Assembly: GCA_018266795.1 (NCBI GenBank)
Contig: JAFDZV010000009.1
Coordinates: forward strand, 62,001 to 126,000
DNA: 64,000 bases
Direction: 5' to 3'
Source of the DNA: Bacteroidota bacterium
GTDB taxonomy: Bacteria > Bacteroidota > Ignavibacteria > OLB7
Below are positions 28,760 to 37,960 of the stretch, one piece after another. The stretch's first letter is position 1. Every line of letters begins with the position of its first letter. Below the pieces are notes generated by a model, which made no database searches, was not told where the DNA came from, and saw nothing but the letters and a program-made list of their open reading frames with translations. The translations under genes were made by a program, and so were the position numbers.

Positions 28760-30052
28760 TCAGTACTTGACCACCACGCTCGAATACTTGGAGAGGAGCG
28801 GGAAGCTGCTCTTCAGATTGTTGAACTCGTTGCGGACAGTTTTGCGGTCGTTCCCCTTCAACATGAGGACATCGAACAGACGCTGCTCCGTCTCCGGATG
28901 CGGAACGGTCCGCAGATACACCGGCACATCGACCGTTGCCTTCAAGGCCCGCGCAATCTTCTTTGCGGCAATCAGCGTGCGTCCCGTTGCCACACACACA
29001 CCGAAGCCGGCCGGTGACTGTTGCGTCCCCTCCGCATCGTGGTAGCCGCCCACACCGAATCGGGGATCGTTCTCCTCCTTGAACATCGCGAGATCGAAGG
29101 GGACCGCATTCTTCCTCCGTCCGACGCTCTCGGCGGCATACTCGTCGAGCAGCTCCATGTCCGTTGCAATCGTTTTGTCGTACGAGTTCTCCTCCACCTG
29201 CTTCTTCAACGCGGGATCCAGAGGTTTCGAAGGGAGCGGATTGCCGAGGTTGTCGTACAGGATGGCCCGTTCGAACAGCAGATGGCCGGCCTCGTGCCGG
29301 AGCGTTCCCAGAACGGACGGCGGCTCCGTGGGAGCAATGCCCTGGTACGTATCGGTGTACTTCTCCCGTTCCCTTCTGTACTCCTCCTGCCGCCTGTCGA
29401 TCTGATCGATGTCCAGGATGATCACACTGCTGAACGTTCCCCTGATCACGCGCGTTTCCATCTGGGCAGCAAGCTCCTCCTGCCGGCTTCGTTCAGGATA
29501 GGCTTTCATGAACTGTTCCACTGCCTGCTGCCATTCCGTAGAGTTCGTGTCCGGTTCCCCTTTCGAGAGATCCGTCTTGCTCTGGTCCACGAGGTACCAG
29601 TAGAGCTTCGACCTCTCCACCATGATCTGCCCGACGCTCATGTGCTGGCGGCCGATGTTGTTCTCCGGGAGCGTGCCGCAGGTCACAATCACATCCTCGT
29701 TCTCGATCGCTTCGTAGAACGTCGGGTCATCCTTCCTCAGCTTCTGCAGCAGATCGGTAAGCCGGCTCCTCACCTCGTCGCTCAGCGGCCGGTCCTTCAA
29801 CGGGATACCGTTCGCGTCGTACTCCACATCGGCAATGCGAAGCTTCTTCGGCTCCTCCGCGTTCGCCCCGGTTCCCATGGAAGCACACGCGGGAGCGAAC
29901 TCCGCCGCAACCCGTGCCGCCGGCGAAAGCCCCCCGGCCCCGGGATCGTTGTGGGGCGCCTGCCGTCCCGTCCGCCGCGTGCGCTGCGCGCCAGGAGCTG
30001 CGGCCGGAACATGCCGTGCAAGGGAGATCTGATCCTGTTTCTCTGAATACAT
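28760..30052 (-). CDS. HEAGH zinc metallopeptidase-like candidate effector
   Basis: I chose ATG 30052, giving MYSEKQDQIS, an N-terminus like those of the two YWEAW proteins. The 430-residue product has a disordered first 65 residues, then a mixed domain. A zincin motif H-E-A-G-H lies at 253-257 (LRHEAGHLLFERAI), and a downstream acidic helix MELLDEYAAES could give the third metal ligand. There is no signal peptide. Next to it lie the DUF4157 multi-domain gene and, divergently, an integrase gene. It may be an injected protease, but the fold outside the motif is unknown. No Shine-Dalgarno site is visible. Confidence 0.65.
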   Translation of the reverse strand: MYSEKQDQISLARHVPAAAPGAQRTRRTGRQAPHNDPGAGGLSPAARVAAEFAPACASMGTGANAEEPKKLRIADVEYDANGIPLKDRPLSDEVRSRLTDLLQKLRKDDPTFYEAIENEDVIVTCGTLPENNIGRQHMSVGQIMVERSKLYWYLVDQSKTDLSKGEPDTNSTEWQQAVEQFMKAYPERSRQEELAAQMETRVIRGTFSSVIILDIDQIDRRQEEYRREREKYTDTYQGIAPTEPPSVLGTLRHEAGHLLFERAILYDNLGNPLPSKPLDPALKKQVEENSYDKTIATDMELLDEYAAESVGRRKNAVPFDLAMFKEENDPRFGVGGYHDAEGTQQSPAGFGVCVATGRTLIAAKKIARALKATVDVPVYLRTVPHPETEQRLFDVLMLKGNDRKTVRNEFNNLKSSFPLLSKYSSVVVKY

Positions 30053-30465
30053 GAACGTGGCGGCAAATAGTCCAGGGTGATGCGGACCGGCAACGGCTTC
30101 GTTCGACAACCGGCTCCTGCACTGACTCGTCCCGGTGTTGCGCACCGGATGCCGGAAGGTCCCGGCACTCCGTTCCCCGAGCCCGTGTGGTGCCGGAGTA
30201 TCGAGGATACTGCATCAAACATAACATCGCGCGGCGCGGACCGGAGGCTCTGCGACGTATAGCATGCAAAGAACGATCTGTTAGCCCTCCCTGCAATGCG
30301 CATCCACGACCCAACCGCCGGCCGATGTCCCCGCGCCGGATTCATTTGCTCACCGCATGCGGATGGGATACTTTGCGGCGAGCCACAACGAAGTATCCGG
30401 ACATCCATCCTCCGTGTACTCATCCGGCAGTCCACTGCCGCGATTGCGGACGACTGCATACCACC
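30053..30465. other. Divergent promoter region upstream of the integrase
   Basis: This 413-base gap lies between the divergent metallopeptidase-like and integrase genes. It holds no supported gene. A GTTAGCC heptamer at 30280-30286 resembles an integron attachment core (GTTRRRY) with one mismatch, but nothing else supports an attI site. Confidence 0.35.
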
Positions 30466-31443
30466 ATGAGCCACGTACAACCGACAGCCGATCGACTTCG
30501 CGAAGCAGCGAACCGCCTGCACCTGAGTCCGCGCACGCGGGAGACCTATCTCTACTGGGCCTGCCGCTTCATCCGGCACCACGGCGGATGCGATCCGGCC
30601 GCGCTGGGCCCGGCCCAGATACGGAGCTTCCTCGCGGATCTCGATCGCGATGGTGCGGTCTCGGCATCCACACGCAACCTCGCACTGAACGCGATCCGGT
30701 TTCTCTACAGCGAGGTACTGGGGATGCCCTCCCCCGCGGCCGACGGCGTCACGCGGGCGCCACGCAGGCGTGCTCCGCCCGCTACGTTCACACGCAGCGA
30801 GGTGCTGGCAATTCTGACGAGGCTGGATGGTCAGTGCCGGCTGATGGCCGGCCTGCTCTACGGCTCCGGCCTGCGGCTGGGTGAATGCGCCGCGCTTCGG
30901 ATACGCGACGTGGATCTGCGGCGAGGAGTGATAGTGGTTCGGGGGGAGGCCAGCGAGCGGGGACGACGCACGATGATTCCGCGCTCGCTCGTAACCGCAC
31001 TGCGCGAACAGATGGAGTTGGTGCGGACACGCCACCGCATGGATCTCGACGACGGATCCGGCGAGGTGCCGCTACCGCCGGCGATTGCCCGGAATCATCC
31101 GCATGCAAACGGACGGGAGTGGCGATGGCAGTTTCTGTTTCCAGCCGCGCGGCGTTCGCACGATCGCGATTCGGGGATGCTTGTGCGACATCACGTGCAC
31201 GAGTCCGTTCTCCAGCGCGCCGTGAAGAAGGCCATCCGTGCAGCCGGCATCGCAGCGGCGGGAAGCGCCCAGACGCTGCGGCACAGCTTCGCGGCACATC
31301 TGCTGGAGGATGGTTTCACATTGCGCGTGGTGCAGGAACTGATGGGCCATGCGAACATCCGCACCACGGCAATCTACTCGCGGGTGACGCGCGAATCGGG
31401 GCGGCCGGTGCGAAGCCCGCTGGACGGGATCGACGGCGCATGA
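30466..31443 (+). CDS. Integron-type tyrosine recombinase (IntI-like), catalytic His replaced by Gln
   Basis: The 325-residue protein starts at ATG 30466. An N-terminal SAM-like core-binding domain is followed by the catalytic domain with Arg in GSGLRLGE, the second Arg and His in TLRHSFAAHLL, MGHANIRTT and the Tyr in AIYSRV. Between boxes I and II it has the extra segment unique to integron integrases: VPLPPAIARNHP, EWRWQFLFPA, RHHVHESVLQRAVKKA. The usual His of the HxLR box is Gln (AQTLRH). No attC sites were found nearby. It should bind or recombine folded DNA, but activity is doubtful. Confidence 0.85.
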   Translation: MSHVQPTADRLREAANRLHLSPRTRETYLYWACRFIRHHGGCDPAALGPAQIRSFLADLDRDGAVSASTRNLALNAIRFLYSEVLGMPSPAADGVTRAPRRRAPPATFTRSEVLAILTRLDGQCRLMAGLLYGSGLRLGECAALRIRDVDLRRGVIVVRGEASERGRRTMIPRSLVTALREQMELVRTRHRMDLDDGSGEVPLPPAIARNHPHANGREWRWQFLFPAARRSHDRDSGMLVRHHVHESVLQRAVKKAIRAAGIAAAGSAQTLRHSFAAHLLEDGFTLRVVQELMGHANIRTTAIYSRVTRESGRPVRSPLDGIDGA

Positions 31444-31530
31444 GCACCGGCGCCCGCTGCGCGTCCGCCATCCCGCATACATCAATGCCTGCATCGGCCC
31501 TCGACGAGGCCCGGCAACGCCGGCGGTTGG

Positions 31531-31578
31531 AACGGCAGGCGGCCGCAACGGCAGGCGGCCGCAACGGCAGGCGGCCGC
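31531..31578. repeat. Three perfect 16-base tandem repeats
   Basis: The unit AACGGCAGGCGGCCGC is repeated three times exactly, 6 bases before the stop codon of the minus-strand TPR gene and after the integrase gene. GGCGGCCGC makes each copy partly palindromic. Confidence 0.85.
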
Positions 31579-31583
31579 AACGA

Positions 31584-33086
31584 TCAATCGATCAACGTCA
31601 CGTCGCGTTCGATCTGGAATCGCAGCTGGGGTTCGTTGTCGTACCCGGAGTAATCCTTCGCGAGATCCAGGTTGGCGCGAGACTTCTCCCGATCCCCAAG
31701 CTTCTGATAGCACTCGGCGATATGGAGATAGCTGAACGGCGCCACCCAGGTCTCGCTGTGCCGGCCTGCGGCCACCGCGCTCTTGAACGCATCGATCGCC
31801 CTGGCGTACTGCCCCTTGCCGCGGAGAGCCTCGCCGTAGGCGTAGAATGCCTGCGCGCGCTGGGCCGGCGTCAGGTCGCGCCGTCCCAGAATGCTTCCAA
31901 CGCCGGCGACGATCTCATCGTAATGCGATGCGCCGATGGCGTTGAGCGCCCGCTGGATGGCGATGTCCGTCTGCGTCATCGGATTCTTCGCAAGCAGCGC
32001 GGCACGCCGCCGCGCCATGCGATCCTCCGGCGAAAGGCCCGGCGCCTGCGCCACGTAGGCGTACGCCTTCACGGCGTTGGCATGGTTCCCTTCGAGATCG
32101 AAGGCGAGCCCCAGCAGATACCACCCGTACGCGCGCCACAGCTTGTCCGTGGTGCTCTTCAGGAATCGCTGCAGATAGGGCTTGGCGCGTGCCACGTCGT
32201 TGCGCGCCAGATACGCGGCGCCGCAGCGCGCCAGGCTGAGATCCGTGACCACCTTGAAATCATTGTTCCCCTGCTCCGCCACGCGCTCGAAGTAGGGGAT
32301 GGCGCGGTCCGCCTGGTTCTGAGCGCTGAGCGCGGTGCCGATCGCATACAGCATGGCAACGTTGCGCGGGTAGCGCTTCGCCAGCCCCTCCAGTACGCCG
32401 AGGCCCCGGTTGAGATCGTCGAGATAGTAGATGTCCAGGAGCGCGACGATCAGCTGCGCGTCGGTTTTGAAATAGGTGCCACGCTGCGCAGCCGTCTCGA
32501 TCTCGCGCATGCCGAGCCTCGCATCCCCCTTTATCCCGTTGAGGTTCGCCAGGAACTGCCCGGCCTTCGGAACCGATCCGAAGAGAAAGTGGAACAGCCC
32601 CAGCCCGAGATAGGCATCGTAGGCATGCGGATCGTCCTGGACGAGATCGTTCAGCTGATCGTAGCATGTGCGGGCGGAGAGCGCTGCGGCCATGAAGTTC
32701 TCGGCGCGTGCGTTGGCAATCGTCTTGTAGCCGTACGCCATTCCCAGAATCAGCCTGGCGCGCGAATCGTTGCCGTTGCCTCGCAGGCGCTGCTCGGCAA
32801 CGGCAATCGTCTTGTCGCTCATCGAGAAGAAGAGATCGAGCTGGGTCTGGCGCTTATCGAACAGATAGCTCCAGAGATGAACGTTGGCGCGGAAGAAGTA
32901 GCCCCGCGGATCGTTTCGATCGGCGGCGATGGCCTGGTCGAAGCTGCGGGCGGCCGCGTCGAACTGCACGGCATAGATCTGGTCCATCCCCTGCGCCACC
33001 AGCCGGTCGATCTCATCGGCGCGAACGGAGGCAATGGGAATCAGCAGGGCAAGCACCAGAAGCGGGAGTATGCGATATCGATTCAT
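31584..33086 (-). CDS. Secreted or periplasmic TPR-repeat protein
   Basis: The 500-residue protein starts at ATG 33086 with a signal peptide (core LPLLVLALLIPIASVRA). Many tetratricopeptide helices follow: AVQFDAAARSFDQAIAADRNDPRGYFFRANVH, then NRGLGVLEGLAKRYPRNV, QADRAIPYFERVAEQG, VARAKPYLQRFLK and, near the end, QYARAIDAFKSAVAAGRH. The repeats run the full length, so it is a scaffold with no catalytic residues. Similar proteins in this phylum work in the periplasm. No partner is indicated by the neighbours. Confidence 0.85.
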   Translation of the reverse strand: MNRYRILPLLVLALLIPIASVRADEIDRLVAQGMDQIYAVQFDAAARSFDQAIAADRNDPRGYFFRANVHLWSYLFDKRQTQLDLFFSMSDKTIAVAEQRLRGNGNDSRARLILGMAYGYKTIANARAENFMAAALSARTCYDQLNDLVQDDPHAYDAYLGLGLFHFLFGSVPKAGQFLANLNGIKGDARLGMREIETAAQRGTYFKTDAQLIVALLDIYYLDDLNRGLGVLEGLAKRYPRNVAMLYAIGTALSAQNQADRAIPYFERVAEQGNNDFKVVTDLSLARCGAAYLARNDVARAKPYLQRFLKSTTDKLWRAYGWYLLGLAFDLEGNHANAVKAYAYVAQAPGLSPEDRMARRRAALLAKNPMTQTDIAIQRALNAIGASHYDEIVAGVGSILGRRDLTPAQRAQAFYAYGEALRGKGQYARAIDAFKSAVAAGRHSETWVAPFSYLHIAECYQKLGDREKSRANLDLAKDYSGYDNEPQLRFQIERDVTLID

Positions 33087-33120
33087 GGATGTGAGGAGCT
33101 GATACGGAAATGCGGGGAGT

Positions 33121-33235
33121 CGTCAGTTGTCGGTTGGTTGTCGTTGGTCAGTTGTCGTTGGTGAAGAGCCGGGTAGGTAGTGGACCGCACTGACGACCAA
33201 CGACTGACTACTGACTACTAACAACTGACGACCGA
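33121..33235. repeat. Heptamer-type repeat array in inverted orientation
   Basis: Left half: GTCAGTT/GTCGTTG-type heptamers. Right half: the complementary CAACGAC/TGACTAC-type heptamers. Together they form a long imperfect hairpin in the divergent gap between the TPR gene and the gene at 33413. The same heptamer family (AGTGGTC/AGTAGTC) appears at the right end of the window. Confidence 0.7.
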
Positions 33236-33412
33236 CCATCTCCCAACCTACTTCCTGTCACACATCGACGCGAGCACCCGGGTGCGCGTGCCGCCTGTGC
33301 ATCGCTATATTATGCGGCCGATTCAACGTTGACGTTGATAGCTGCTATAAGATTCGCTCATCCTCCCGCCATCCGCCAGTGCGGCGCGAACGGCGATCCA
33401 ATTGCGAACCAG

Positions 33413-34021
33413 ATGACCGCGGAACATTTTCATACCCTGCTCGAGCGTCTGCGCCCGGTGGGTGACGGAGTTCACTCCGTACAGATTGCAGAGGACGAGA
33501 TCATGGACCTGACGCGCGACCAGGCCGAGGAGGTGGTTGCGTTGTACGGTGCCAGCGCGCTCATGCGCCTTCCGGCGCGCGAGGTGGCCTTCTTCGAATG
33601 GCTCCGCGCGAACGATCCGGAGATCTGGGAGGACCTCTGGGGTTCCGACGAGGAGCCGTATCGGGTTGGGCTCAGCTTTCTCCCCGACCTTCTCCCGAGA
33701 GGGCGCGGGTTTCTGATCTGCGATCTCGTGGAACACCAGAACTACTTTTTTACTGCGGCCAGCATTACGCAGGAGGATGGCTCCCCCTTCCTGGATGCGG
33801 CTCTGGCAATCGTGAAGGAGGAAGGGAAGCTGACGATGGAGCAGGCCTTCGTGGTGGAGGCATGGCGGGCCCCGATCGATCAGTGGCGCTTCGCCTACAT
33901 GTACAACCAGAAGCTGCCGCTGGTGAAGCAGATGGTTGCATGGCTTGTGGAGGAGGGGATTCTGACGCTGCCCCGCACCGAGGAAGAGGAGGAGACCACT
34001 CCGGCCCCGGATGCCCAATGA
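33413..34021 (+). CDS. Hypothetical acidic protein translationally coupled to aspartokinase
   Basis: I chose ATG 33413 (MTAEHFHTLLERLRPVGDG); a start at 33329 is possible but adds an unstructured lead. The 202-residue product is acidic and mostly helical, with no signal peptide or membrane segment. A strand-rich middle (RGFLICDLVEHQNYFFTAASI) and a C-terminal EEEEETTPAP tail are visible. Its stop codon overlaps the aspartokinase start (ATGA), so the two are made together. I do not recognise a family. Confidence 0.65.
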   Translation: MTAEHFHTLLERLRPVGDGVHSVQIAEDEIMDLTRDQAEEVVALYGASALMRLPAREVAFFEWLRANDPEIWEDLWGSDEEPYRVGLSFLPDLLPRGRGFLICDLVEHQNYFFTAASITQEDGSPFLDAALAIVKEEGKLTMEQAFVVEAWRAPIDQWRFAYMYNQKLPLVKQMVAWLVEEGILTLPRTEEEEETTPAPDAQ

Positions 34022-35400
34022 GCAACACTGCCAGCATCGACACGCCCTCGCAGCCTGCCGTGGTGATGAAGTTCGGCGGCACGTCCGTTCGCGACGCGGC
34101 CGCCATGCGGCGCGTGATCGAGATCGTTGAGCGCGAGCGGGGGCGCCGGCCGGTTGTGATCACGTCCGCCTGTGCCGGCGTAACGGATGTTCTTCTGGCC
34201 TGCGCACGGGCATGCGGTGAGAATCGTCTGGACGATGCCCTTGCATTCGTTGCCCGCCTGCGGGAAACGCATACGGAGATCCATCGGGATCTGGTTCCCG
34301 ACGACGGCGCATGCCTGCAGGATCTCACGCGGCTGCTGGACGAGATCGAGGCGCTGGTACGCGGCGTGGTGCTCCTTGGCGAACTGACGCCCCGCACCAC
34401 CGATCTCTTCGCCTCATTCGGCGAACGCCTCTCCTCGATCCTCCTGGCCGCTGCATTCCGCACCTCCGGATGGCGGGCGGCGCTGGCGGACAGCCGCGAC
34501 GTGATCATCACGGACGCTCAGTTCATGTCCGCGCGGCCGCTGATGCACCTCATCGACGAACGCGCCGGCTCCGTTCTGCTGCCGATGTTCGCGGAGCACG
34601 AGGTGATCGTTGCGCAGGGCTTCATCGGCTCCACGGCGCAGGGCGTCACCACCACGCTCGGGCGCGGCGGTTCGGATTTCACGGGCGCATTGATGGGAGC
34701 CGGCCTGCGTGCGCGGGAGATCCAGATCTGGACGGACGTGAGCGGAATTCTCACCGCGGATCCGCGGGTTGTTCCGGAGGCACAGGTGGTTGCCGAAGTA
34801 ACGTTCACGGAGGCTCGCGAGCTTGCCTACTTCGGTGCGAAGGTGATCCACCCGGACACCATACTCCCGGCAGTGGAACGCGCCATTCCGGTAGTGGTGA
34901 AGAACTCCATGCGCCCGGATGATGCCGGCACACGCATCCTGCCGGACGGCTCACCGGTCAGACCCGGGGTTCATTCCATCACCGTGAAGCGCGGCACGGC
35001 CGCGCTCCGGCTCTCGCCGCGTGACCCGGCCGCCGGCGCTGCGCCCGCCGAGCGGGCACTTGCGCTCTTCGCCGAACACGGCATCGAACTCTACTGCGCC
35101 ATGCTTGCGGAGTCGCGCGCGCTTGCTGTCGTGCAGGGATCGGCGCTTCACGATATCTTCCTCGCCGATCTGGAATCCTCCTGTTCGGTGGAGATCGATC
35201 GCGACATCGCACTCCTCTGCCTCACCGGCGCATCGCTTCGTTCCACACCGGCCGTACTGGCCGAGCCGCTGGCCGCACTCGCAGGAATTGCGGTCCACTT
35301 CGTGAGTGCGGGCACCAGCGACAACCTGATCCTCGTGGGCGTGCAGGAGGCGGATGCCGCCCCGGCGCTGGCCGCCGTTCACCGGCGGCTGTTCGAATAA
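34018..35400 (+). CDS. lysC: Aspartate kinase
   Basis: The 460-residue protein starts at ATG 34018, overlapping the previous stop. The kinase domain has the classic VMKFGGTSVRDA start, TSACAGVTDVLL, GFIGSTAQGVTTTLGRGGSDFTG and the WTDVSGILTADPR block near residue 240. Two C-terminal ACT domains follow (ITVKRGTAAL, FAEHGIELYCAM and a second set). It phosphorylates aspartate, the first step to lysine, threonine and methionine. It is a stand-alone, not a bifunctional, enzyme. Its stop codon lies inside the first unit of a 16-base tandem repeat. Confidence 0.93.
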   Translation: MSNTASIDTPSQPAVVMKFGGTSVRDAAAMRRVIEIVERERGRRPVVITSACAGVTDVLLACARACGENRLDDALAFVARLRETHTEIHRDLVPDDGACLQDLTRLLDEIEALVRGVVLLGELTPRTTDLFASFGERLSSILLAAAFRTSGWRAALADSRDVIITDAQFMSARPLMHLIDERAGSVLLPMFAEHEVIVAQGFIGSTAQGVTTTLGRGGSDFTGALMGAGLRAREIQIWTDVSGILTADPRVVPEAQVVAEVTFTEARELAYFGAKVIHPDTILPAVERAIPVVVKNSMRPDDAGTRILPDGSPVRPGVHSITVKRGTAALRLSPRDPAAGAAPAERALALFAEHGIELYCAMLAESRALAVVQGSALHDIFLADLESSCSVEIDRDIALLCLTGASLRSTPAVLAEPLAALAGIAVHFVSAGTSDNLILVGVQEADAAPALAAVHRRLFE

Positions 35401-35453
35401 CATGCACCTCGAATAACATGCACCTCGAATAACATGCACCTCGAATAACATGC
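35394..35453. repeat. 16-base tandem repeat starting inside the lysC stop region
   Basis: CGAATAACATGCACCT is repeated three times exactly, with a fourth partial copy. The first copy begins before the aspartokinase TAA, so the repeat has grown from the end of that gene. Confidence 0.9.
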
Positions 35454-35899
35454 TCGGTGCGCCATCCGTGCCACATGGCGCGGCACGAACCGGCTTGCGA
35501 GGCTCTCACGCAACTGCGCGGTGAACCGCCGGCCGGCCGCTGAGCCGCGCGGCGGATCGAGGGTACATCCGCCGGCCGATTGTTGAATTGCGGCCGTGCA
35601 GACTCGGTTGCCACTGATTCCGGTTGCGCCTGGTTCCCGCCACTTTTTCGTTGCGGACCGCACAACAGCGGGTGTATCTTCCCCCCGCATCGATAGTGCG
35701 CATTAGATCACCATTGCACCGCCCTTGCCGATTCCGAACGGAGCAACACGAGTTGAACGGCGATTCGTTATCCGTTGTTGACAACACACGTTGCCAACGG
35801 ATAACCGGCCGCGAACGGCCTGGAACCGGCAGACGTGCGTCGCGGCAGGACGGCATGCCATTGGGAATTCCACCTCAACATCATCAACCACACGATTGA
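35454..35899. other. Gap before the AAA+ ATPase with an 11-base inverted repeat
   Basis: There is no gene in these 446 bases. At 35767-35805, GTTATCCGTTG and CAACGGATAAC form a perfect 11-base inverted repeat around a 17-base spacer that starts TTGACAAC. Its position about 95 bases before the ATPase start fits an operator or promoter-region structure. Confidence 0.5.
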
Positions 35900-37885
35900 A
35901 TGTCCACTTCCGATTGGTACACGCGGAACCTTGCCGCATTGCATGCCGCCGCACGGGCGGTTGGCGATTGTCTGGATCGATTTGTCGACGGCGGATCACA
36001 CGGCACCCCGGCCCCGTTCGCGGACGCAGCCGGCGCGCCGGCTGCCGGAAGGTCCGCCGCGGCAACGCATCTGCCCGATGACGCCGCGCTGGCACGCCTG
36101 GCAGGGATATTCAATCTCACCTCGTTCGAACAGGATCTCCTGACACTCTGTGCTGCCGCCGAGCTGTACCCGGCACTCGGCGACCGGTGCGCGGCTGCGC
36201 ACGGCAATCCGCATCGGAACCATCCAACATTTCACCTCGCGCTCTCCGTTCTCCCCAACCCACACTGGGACGCCATGGCCGCCGATGCGCCGCTGCGTGC
36301 GTGGGAGATGATCGAGATCGGTGCAGGCCCCACGGCAACGTTGAGCCCGCTCCGCATCAACGAACGCATCCTGCACTATCTGCTCGGCATCGCCACGCTG
36401 GATGCCCGCCTGGATGCGATCACGGAACGAATGCAGGCAACGGCGGCCCCCCTTCCATCGCATGTCGATCAGGCGCAGCGCATGGCGAACGCCCTGGCCT
36501 CCGGTGCCCGGGATGGAACGCCTCCGGTGATCCAGATGTGCGGTCCGGAGCTTGGGGCCAAGAGCAATGTCGCCGCCGGTATCGCGGGCGCGCTCGGCCT
36601 GCAACCGTATCGTCTCTCCGCCCACGATCTCACCGGCTCCGCGGAGGAGATCGCCGCTATCGCGCGCCTCTGCGAGCGGGAGGCGGTGCTCTCGCGATCG
36701 CTCCTCTTCCTGATCTGCAACGATGATGATCAACGCCAGGTTGCCGCCGCAGCGGCATTCCTGCACCATCTGCGGTCGGCGCCGGTAATCCTCGCAACGC
36801 GTGAGTCCGTGCGGCTTGGCGGGCGATCCACCCTGCGGTTCGAGCTGCCGAAGCCTACCGCCGGCGAACAGCGCGATCTGTGGCGCGCGGTGCTCGGCGC
36901 TCCGGAAGGTGTGGTGGACGATGTGATCGATACGCTGGTAGCGCAGTTCAACCTTGGGGCGGACGGCATCGGGACGATCGGTGCGGAGATCGCGGGCGAA
37001 GGTTTTGACGACCCTGAACGGCTTGCACGGAGCATGTGGGAATCGTGCCGCGTGCAGGCCCGGCAGCAACTGGACGACCTGGCCAAACGCACCGTCCCCC
37101 GGGCATCGTGGAACGATCTGGTTCTTCCCGAGATGCAGTCGCGCCTGCTGACGCAGCTTACGTATCACGTGCGGCTTCGCATGCAGGTGTACGAGCGCTG
37201 GGGCTTCGGCGGCAAGGCATCGCGGGGCCTCGGTACCGGCGCGCTCTTTGCCGGACCGAGCGGAACCGGAAAGACCCTTGCCGCGGAGGTGATCGCAAAC
37301 GATCTGGGGCTCGATCTCTATCACATCGATCTGAGCCAGGTGGTGAGCAAGTACATCGGCGAGACGGAGAAGAACCTGCGCAAGATCTTCGACGCTGCGG
37401 AGGAAGGGGGCGCGGTGCTTCTGTTCGACGAGGCGGACTCGCTCTTCGGAAAACGGAGCGAGGTGAAGGACAGCCACGATCGCCACGCGAACATCGAGGT
37501 GAGCTACCTGCTTCAGCGAATGGAGAGCTACCGCGGGCTTGCCATCCTTACCACCAACATGAAGAGCGCTCTGGACCCGGCGTTCCTGCGCCGCCTCCGC
37601 TTCGTTGTGGACTTTCCCTTCCCGGACAGCACGCAGCGCGCGGAGATGTGGCGGCGCGTGTTCCCGAAGGACACTCCGGTCGAAGGCCTGCTCTACAACA
37701 AGCTTGCAAACCTCGACGTCACCGGCGGCTCCATCTGGAACATCGCGCTCAACGCGGCGTTCCTCGCCGCCGAACACGACGGGCCGGTGAGCATGGAGCA
37801 CGTGCGGCAGGCGGCGCAGATCGAATACCTGAAGCTGGAGAAGCAGCTCACCGAGAGCGAGACGCGCGGCTGGGCGACGCAGTAA
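35900..37885 (+). CDS. AAA+ ATPase of the DUF4157/eCIS-associated type
   Basis: The 661-residue protein starts at ATG 35900. The first half is a helical domain followed by a degenerate AAA module (residues about 190-370). The second AAA+ module has Walker A GPSGTGKT near 452, [17 protein letters not shown], Walker [14 protein letters not shown] near 508, and sensor/arginine-finger elements ([19 protein letters not shown]). This architecture matches the ATPase encoded beside eCIS and DUF4157 genes, thought to act in assembly or cargo loading. It lies 75 bases before a DUF4157 toxin gene on the same strand. No sheath, tube or baseplate genes are in the window. Confidence 0.88.
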   Translation: MSTSDWYTRNLAALHAAARAVGDCLDRFVDGGSHGTPAPFADAAGAPAAGRSAAATHLPDDAALARLAGIFNLTSFEQDLLTLCAAAELYPALGDRCAAAHGNPHRNHPTFHLALSVLPNPHWDAMAADAPLRAWEMIEIGAGPTATLSPLRINERILHYLLGIATLDARLDAITERMQATAAPLPSHVDQAQRMANALASGARDGTPPVIQMCGPELGAKSNVAAGIAGALGLQPYRLSAHDLTGSAEEIAAIARLCEREAVLSRSLLFLICNDDDQRQVAAAAAFLHHLRSAPVILATRESVRLGGRSTLRFELPKPTAGEQRDLWRAVLGAPEGVVDDVIDTLVAQFNLGADGIGTIGAEIAGEGFDDPERLARSMWESCRVQARQQLDDLAKRTVPRASWNDLVLPEMQSRLLTQLTYHVRLRMQVYERWGFGGKASRGLGTGALFAGPSGTGKTLAAEVIANDLGLDLYHIDLSQVVSKYIGETEKNLRKIFDAAEEGGAVLLFDEADSLFGKRSEVKDSHDRHANIEVSYLLQRMESYRGLAILTTNMKSALDPAFLRRLRFVVDFPFPDSTQRAEMWRRVFPKDTPVEGLLYNKLANLDVTGGSIWNIALNAAFLAAEHDGPVSMEHVRQAAQIEYLKLEKQLTESETRGWATQ

Positions 37886-37960
37886 TTCAACGGGCTGCTC
37901 AGGCATCCGGCGACACGAGCACCACAGCCACCCACAATCAGAACAGATCGGATCCGCATC

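Noticed and set aside
30280-30286. attI recombination site upstream of the integrase
   Set aside because: Only a one-mismatch heptamer; no integrase-binding repeats or cassette next to it.
33087-33412. CRISPR-like array (short repeats near 33121)
   Set aside because: Repeats are 7 bases, contiguous and inverted, with no spacers.
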